Shown here: piece by piece, positions 6,482 to 9,549 of the stretch | How the letters are laid out: each line of letters starts with the position of its first letter | Numbering within the stretch: position 1 is the first letter of the stretch | Assembly (NCBI GenBank): GCA_020058315.1 | Contig: JAGVEK010000259.1 | Coordinates: 1 to 9,549, forward strand | Length of the DNA stretch: 9,549 nucleotides | Source: Candidatus Zixiibacteriota bacterium | GTDB lineage: Bacteria; Zixibacteria; MSB-5A5; WJJR01 | Direction of reading: 5' to 3' | Notes under the pieces: model-generated | Database searches by the model: none | Seen by the model: only the letters and a program-made list of their open reading frames with translations | Told to the model about the DNA's origin: nothing | Program-made: the position numbers and the translations under genes

Positions 6482-7660
6482 GTGAAACCCGGATTGGCAA
6501 AACGCGACTACTATGAGATCCTCGGCGTCGATCGCGATGCCGACGCCGACCAGGTTAAGAAGGCGTATCGCCGACTGGCGGTGCAACACCACCCCGACAA
6601 GAACCCTGGGGACAAATCGGCCGAAGAGAAATTCAAGGAAGCGACCGAGGCTTACGAGATCCTCAAGGACGACGAGAAGCGGCGTACTTATGACCAATTC
6701 GGCCACGCCGGCCTGAGCGGTGCGGGTGCCGGACCCGGTGCCTACGGCGGTGCCAATGGGTTCGATCTGTCTGATGCGCTGCGTGCCTTCATGCGTGACT
6801 TCGGCGGAGGCGGGGGAGCATTCGATGAGATGTTTGGCGCGACCGGCCGTGGCCGCGGACATGCCGGTCCAAGCGGCGGGGCTGATTTGAAGGTCCGCCT
6901 CAAGCTGAGCCTTGAGGAAATCGCGTCGGGCACCGAAAAGAAACTCCGTATCAAGCATCTGGTCCATTGCACCGAATGTGCGGGGAGCGGGCAGACCAAA
7001 GGTTCCAAAAAGACCGCCTGTCTGCAATGCGGTGGCGTCGGCGAAGTTCGCCAGGTGACGCGATCGATCTTCGGACAGTTCGTCAATATCTCGAGTTGTC
7101 CGCGCTGTCACGGTGCTGGTGAGATTGTCGAGAAACCGTGCGTCCAGTGCAGGGGAGATGGCCGCATCGAAGGGTCCTCGACCATCAGCGTGAAGATTCC
7201 AGCAGGTGTATCGGCCGGGAATTACATCTCAGTTTCAGGCGCCGGACACGCTGGTCCCCGCGGGGGACCTTCGGGGGACGCGATCGTGCTGATCGAGGAA
7301 ACCCCGCACGAATCGTTCGAGCGCCATGGGGACGACATCCTCTATGCGCTCCCGATCAGCTTTTCCCAGGCGGCATTGGGCGACAGCGTCATTGTCCCCA
7401 CCCTGAATGGTTCGGTAAAACTCACGGTTCCGGCCGGAACACAGTCGGGGAAGCTGCTCCGACTCCGGGGCAAGGGCATCACACATCTGCGCGGGTTTGG
7501 CTCCGGGGACCAGTTGGTCCAAGTCATCGTCTGGACGCCAACAGGTCTCACCAGCGATGAGAAGGCACTCCTCGATAAATTCGGCAAGCTGCATGGCGGT
7601 CAGCCACCCAAAGCGGATCGTTCGTTCTTCGAGAAGTTGCGGTCGACGTTCAAAGGGTAG
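6482..7660 (+). CDS. dnaJ: Chaperone protein DnaJ (Hsp40)
   Basis: DnaJ delivers substrates to DnaK and stimulates its ATPase. The 392-residue product is a full type I DnaJ. The J domain (about 7-75) has HPD at 37-39 and the YDQFGHAG end. A Gly-rich region runs to about 133 and includes the segment DALRAFMRDFGGGGG. The zinc-binding domain carries four CxxCxGxG-type motifs, at C163/C166, C180/C183, C206/C209 and C220/C223. The C-terminal substrate-binding domains (about 233-360) include the LPISFSQAALGDSVIVPTL-like stretch and the GKLLRLRGKG motif. Start choice: GTG at 6482 follows an in-frame TGA, and a GAG lies 6 nt upstream. TTG at 6494 would give the family-typical MAKRDYYEIL start but has no well-placed ribosome site. 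It ends at TAG where DnaJ normally ends. It is separated from dnaK by the tandem repeats. Confidence 0.96.
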   Translation: MKPGLAKRDYYEILGVDRDADADQVKKAYRRLAVQHHPDKNPGDKSAEEKFKEATEAYEILKDDEKRRTYDQFGHAGLSGAGAGPGAYGGANGFDLSDALRAFMRDFGGGGGAFDEMFGATGRGRGHAGPSGGADLKVRLKLSLEEIASGTEKKLRIKHLVHCTECAGSGQTKGSKKTACLQCGGVGEVRQVTRSIFGQFVNISSCPRCHGAGEIVEKPCVQCRGDGRIEGSSTISVKIPAGVSAGNYISVSGAGHAGPRGGPSGDAIVLIEETPHESFERHGDDILYALPISFSQAALGDSVIVPTLNGSVKLTVPAGTQSGKLLRLRGKGITHLRGFGSGDQLVQVIVWTPTGLTSDEKALLDKFGKLHGGQPPKADRSFFEKLRSTFKG

Positions 7661-7676
7661 AACGTCTCGAAAGTGG

Positions 7677-7699
7677 CGCAGCCGCCCTCGGCTGCGTTC
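7677..7699 (+). terminator. Hairpin after dnaJ, probable end of the operon
   Basis: A perfect 8-bp stem, CGCAGCCG (7677-7684) and CGGCTGCG (7689-7696), encloses a 4-nt loop and begins 16 nt after the dnaJ stop. Only a short TTC follows instead of a U-run, so it is not a strong intrinsic terminator. It may stabilise the 3' end or be another dispersed hairpin. Confidence 0.5.
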
Positions 7700-7718
7700 G
7701 CAGGCAAGGAGAGTTCCC

Positions 7719-7747
7719 TTGACGAGGTGTGACGTCGGCAATAGTTT
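7719..7747 (+). promoter_or_regulatory. Weak candidate promoter for the mntA-hepT pair
   Basis: TTGACG at 7719-7724 matches the -35 consensus at five of six positions. The A/T-rich AATAGTTT stretch at 7740-7747 lies where a -10 would be, but no hexamer in it matches well. The leader from here to mntA (about 90 nt) shows no other recognisable element. Confidence 0.2.
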
Positions 7748-7835
7748 GAGCCGTGCGTAGAAGCAGACGAACGGCGACGATTGCCGGACACGCGAGCCAC
7801 CCGTCCTATCTTGTCTTCAGGAGGACAATCACAGT

Positions 7836-8150
7836 ATGAATCCACAAACGCGACTGCCTGTCGCCAGTCTGAAACCCTTCTGCCGAAAGTGGGGCATTCG
7901 CGAGATGTCCGTCTTCGGCTCGGTGCTTCGCGATGATTATCGCGGTGACAGCGACATCGATTTCCTTGTGATCTACCGCGAAGGCGGCAAACCCGAATGG
8001 CCGGCGATTCTCGACTTGGAGGAAGAACTGGCGAGGCTGGTCGGGCGCTCCGTCGATGTGGTGGAACGCCGACTCGTCGAAGCCAGCCGTAACTACATCA
8101 AGCGCAACCATATCCTGAGCACCGCGGAGATAGTCTATGCTGAAGGATGA
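7836..8150 (+). CDS. mntA: MntA-type minimal nucleotidyltransferase antitoxin
   Basis: The 104-residue protein is a minimal nucleotidyltransferase of the DNA polymerase beta superfamily. The catalytic pattern is GS (28-29), ten residues, then DID (40-42), in the context VFGSVLRDDYRGDSDIDFLV. A third acidic residue, D74, sits in RSVDVVE. In the established MNT-HEPN module this enzyme neutralises the HepT toxin by adding AMP to a Tyr near its active site. ATG at 7836 is preceded by AGGAGG (7819-7824) at 11 nt. It overlaps hepT by 14 bp, which supports co-translation. All catalytic acids are present, so the antitoxin should be active. Confidence 0.88.
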   Translation: MNPQTRLPVASLKPFCRKWGIREMSVFGSVLRDDYRGDSDIDFLVIYREGGKPEWPAILDLEEELARLVGRSVDVVERRLVEASRNYIKRNHILSTAEIVYAEG

Positions 8151-8481
8151 CGGATATCTGCTCGACATGCTCAACGAGGCGCGCAAACTTGCTGCCCGAT
8201 TCTCCGGATCGAGCCGCAGCGAACTTGACCGTGACGAGATGAGACGGGATGCGGCTCTCTGGTCGCTGACCGTCATCGGTGAGGCGGCCGGAAAAGTCAG
8301 CCGTGAATTCCGCGATCAGCATGGCGAAATCCCGTGGCGCGAGATCATCGGTTTGCGCAATGTCCTCGTGCACAACTATGCCGAGATCGATATGGACAAA
8401 GTCTGGGGGGTTATTGCTCGTTCAGTGCCGCGATTGATCCCGGCTTTGGAGGCAGTGGTTCCGAGAGAGGATGAAATCTAA
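8137..8481 (+). CDS. hepT: HepT-type HEPN ribonuclease toxin (DUF86)
   Basis: The 114-residue, mainly helical protein is a HEPN-domain toxin of the HepT/DUF86 family. It carries the RNase motif Rx4HxY as R74, H79 and Y81 in RNVLVHNY, and the typical LWSLTVIGEAAGKVS helix before it. By family knowledge a HEPN dimer cuts RNA, and the motif Tyr is the residue modified by MntA. The start at ATG 8137 lies inside the mntA 3' end, with GGAG (8126-8129) 7 nt upstream. The gene ends at TAA 8479-8481. The pair is intact although the sequence downstream is decaying. Confidence 0.87.
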   Translation: MLKDDGYLLDMLNEARKLAARFSGSSRSELDRDEMRRDAALWSLTVIGEAAGKVSREFRDQHGEIPWREIIGLRNVLVHNYAEIDMDKVWGVIARSVPRLIPALEAVVPREDEI

Positions 8482-8500
8482 TGCCAGCAAGGGAAGGGAC

Positions 8501-8543
8501 GGCACCCCCCACCCGCGCCCAGATTGGCATTTGGTGCCCCACC
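8501..8543. repeat. Degraded copy of the GGTGCCCCACC hairpin repeat
   Basis: TTGGTGCCCCACC at 8531-8543 equals the outer edge of the repeat at 3937, and GGCACC (8501-8506) can pair with GGTGCC (8533-8538). The characteristic GGGTGGG arm is missing, so this is a partial or eroded copy. Apart from it the stretch 8482-8691 shows no gene or site. Confidence 0.4.
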
Positions 8544-8691
8544 ACTTGCGCCGGGAAAGTCGATGTGCGGAGCGAAGAGCCAACGTGATTGGCCATACTA
8601 CTCATCTCACGGCAAGCCGCGAGGCCAGAGTATCATTGATACCCCATCAGCGTCGGCGGCATTGCGCATACCGTCGACCAAGAGGGACTCC

Positions 8692-8964
8692 ATGGCTAAG
8701 AAAATCATCCGCACCCAAGGCGGCGGCGTGGAGGAAGGCGTCAGTAGCGTCGCCTCGATTCTGCTCATTTCCGGAACTACTGCACTTGCATTGTGCATTT
8801 GGTACTCGGGCGTTGTCACGAAAGAGAATGCGTTCGACGACTGGGGGGAGAAAGGGGTTGCTGTTGCCTGGATAGCCAGCGGGGTTGGAACACTCCTGGT
8901 ATCCATCGCTTTCTTCTCCATCCTGAGATCGAGTACCGAACCATTCGGCTTCTCAAGGAAATGA
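8692..8964 (+). CDS. Small two-helix membrane protein, probable N-terminal part of a broken gene
   Basis: The frame from ATG 8692 encodes 90 residues beginning MAKKIIRTQGGG. AGAGGG (8681-8686) lies 5 nt upstream. Two hydrophobic segments at about 18-40 (with SILLISGTTALALCIWY) and 55-77 (with VAWIASGVGTLLVSIAFF) predict a membrane hairpin joined by an acidic loop. The frame is open further upstream, to 8524, but that part has the composition of non-coding repeat sequence. The last 12 or so residues are probably out of frame: another frame continues from this point with EIEYRTIRLLKEMSG and leads to a zinc ribbon. It therefore looks like the front part of a membrane-anchored zinc-ribbon protein. 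No function can be assigned. Confidence 0.55.
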   Translation: MAKKIIRTQGGGVEEGVSSVASILLISGTTALALCIWYSGVVTKENAFDDWGEKGVAVAWIASGVGTLLVSIAFFSILRSSTEPFGFSRK

Positions 8965-9113
8965 GTGGCTTACCGTACTCGGGGCACATCTCACAACCGC
9001 TGATGGATTGATTCCCGGTCTGCTCTGAATGCGGGCTCCCAGCAAGAGCGAAGGAGGCTTCCTGCAGCAAGTGCGGCTCAGCGTTCGAGGAAATGCCTCA
9101 TGCACTCAACTGA
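8926..9113 (+). pseudogene. Detached zinc-ribbon C-terminus of the broken membrane protein gene
   Basis: In the frame after the small membrane protein the translation reads EIEYRTIRLLKEMSG, then LPYSGHISQPLMD, then an in-frame TGA (9009-9011). It continues FPVCSECGLPARAKEASC and SKCGSAFEEMPHALN to TGA at 9111-9113. The two CxxC pairs, CSEC and CSKC, form a clear zinc ribbon. The likely original order is membrane hairpin, helical linker, zinc ribbon. A frameshift near 8915-8930 and the TGA now separate the parts. ATG 8961 overlaps the previous stop as ATGA, so a short peptide could still start there. Confidence 0.55.
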
Positions 9114-9357
9114 GTATTCCCCAATGGCGTTTTGGCGTGGATTACGAGTACATCTTGATCAATTACAGCGAAGTCCCCAATTTCGACCGGGGGATCATAC
9201 TCACTCCCAAGCTGGGGATGCAAATGGAGGTCGGCCTTTTCAATATCCGCCTCATGGCTGCTCACAGCTACGTCCGGCGATTCAATCGGTCTGACCGAAG
9301 TTATATGGCCTTGGAATCAGCGTAGGACTCTTCTATGGGCCGGAGTTCGTGTTCTGA
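9114..9357 (+). pseudogene. Remnant of an outer-membrane beta-barrel protein, frameshifted
   Basis: From about 9117 one frame reads SIPQWRFGVDYEYILIN, then YSEVPNFDRGIILTPKLG and MQMEVGLFNIRLMAAHSYV. The alternating polar and hydrophobic residues are typical of beta strands. This frame stops at TAG 9323-9325, but one frame over from about 9307 it continues GLGISVGLFYGPEFVF to TGA 9355-9357. A single missing G near 9307 would join them as SYMGLGISVGLFYG. The final strand ending in Phe resembles the C-terminal signal of outer-membrane barrels. Only about 80 residues remain, and no N-terminus or signal peptide is seen. Family identity is inference. Confidence 0.5.
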
Positions 9358-9361
9358 GCGC

Positions 9362-9402
9362 CCGGTACCCCACTCGAAGGGTGCGCAACCCGTGGGGCCC
9401 GG
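9362..9402. repeat. Diverged hairpin repeat after the barrel remnant
   Basis: GGTACCCCACTCGAAGGGTG (9364-9383) is a mutated form of the hairpin repeat at 3940. CCCCAC (9368-9373) can also pair with GTGGGG (9392-9397), giving a larger hairpin that could act as a terminator. The following stretch to 9483 shows nothing recognisable. Confidence 0.4.
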
Positions 9403-9483
9403 TCGGTCTTGAATCGCCAAGCGAGTCAATCAGAGCCATTTCTCTGTTCGACCTCGTCCTGAGAACCCATAAAGCAGACCTCA

Positions 9484-9516
9484 CGAAGAATCCCACCTTT
9501 CGGGTGGGGCACCAAG
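9484..9516 (-). repeat. Inverted copy of the grpE-dnaK hairpin repeat
   Basis: This is the reverse complement of 3937-3969 with one mismatch in 33 bp. It folds through CCCACCT and GGGTGGG arms around TTC. It shows that the repeat is dispersed rather than specific to the heat-shock operon. The last 33 bases of the window show no feature. Confidence 0.85.
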
Positions 9517-9549
9517 TGATTCCATTTGCCCGCGCCGCCACATCATTGC

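Noticed and set aside
6077..6482. A missed gene between dnaK and dnaJ
   Set aside because: After the DnaK tail the gap consists of the two repeat units, with no start, ribosome site or domain-like translation.
6401..7111. Minus-strand open frame opposite dnaJ
   Set aside because: It mirrors the zinc-finger and J-domain codons of dnaJ and starts in the repeat; no family resemblance.
8524..8691. Longer start (ATG 8524) for the small membrane protein
   Set aside because: The added 56 residues have no conserved look and overlap an eroded repeat. ATG 8692 has a better ribosome site and gives a typical short N-terminus before the first membrane segment.
5975..9011. Genome-wide stop reassignment (TAG or TGA read as sense)
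   Set aside because: dnaJ ends at a TAG exactly where the protein should end, and hrcA, grpE and mntA end naturally at TGA. General reassignment is unlikely; local read-through of the dnaK TAG remains open.

Overview
The window carries an essentially complete heat-shock operon, hrcA-grpE-dnaK-dnaJ, from a GC-rich bacterium, with every gene on the + strand. It is preceded by a membrane-bound sensor phosphatase of the RsbU/SpoIIE type. It is followed by a small MntA-HepT (MNT-HEPN) toxin-antitoxin pair and then by about 1 kb of decaying gene fragments and repeats. The DnaK has the longer nucleotide-binding domain usual in Gram-negative lineages. The last fragment looks like the C-terminus of an outer-membrane beta-barrel ending in Phe. 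Together with the many dispersed hairpin repeats this suggests a diderm bacterium, possibly of an FCB-like or candidate phylum; that placement is inference only.

Layout. 1-63 is the 3' end of an unidentified gene. 70-2133 encodes an unusual fusion: an N-terminal RsbW-like ATPase, a membrane-anchored extracytoplasmic sensor, a HAMP linker and a C-terminal PP2C phosphatase. A perfect CIRCE operator (2230-2256) precedes hrcA (2305-3339), which overlaps grpE (3336-3932) by 4 bp. A hairpin-bounded repeat element fills the grpE-dnaK gap. dnaK (4145-5977) is followed by two tandem 182-bp repeats, each holding a MITE-like hairpin, and then dnaJ (6482-7660). A hairpin probably closes the operon. mntA (7836-8150) and hepT (8137-8481) overlap by 14 bp. 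From 8482 to the end there is a small membrane protein whose zinc-ribbon C-terminus has been cut off by a frameshift and a TGA, a frameshifted beta-barrel remnant, and further copies of the hairpin repeat.

Most striking observation. The dnaK reading frame stops at an in-frame TAG (5975-5977) after 610 codons, but the same frame continues for 33 more codons and encodes a textbook DnaK C-terminal tail (VDADFEVVDEGDKK) before a TGA at 6077-6079. The full product would be 644 residues, the normal DnaK length. This is either a very recent nonsense change (CAG to TAG fits the Pro/Gln-rich linker), a sequence error, or a leaky or recoded stop giving tailed and tailless DnaK.

How the genes work together. 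HrcA should repress its own operon through CIRCE, and GrpE, DnaK and DnaJ form the Hsp70 folding cycle. The upstream phosphatase/anti-sigma-like protein may feed a partner-switching general stress pathway, which would make the region a stress-response neighbourhood. The MntA-HepT pair and the downstream debris look like accessory sequence next to a conserved core operon.
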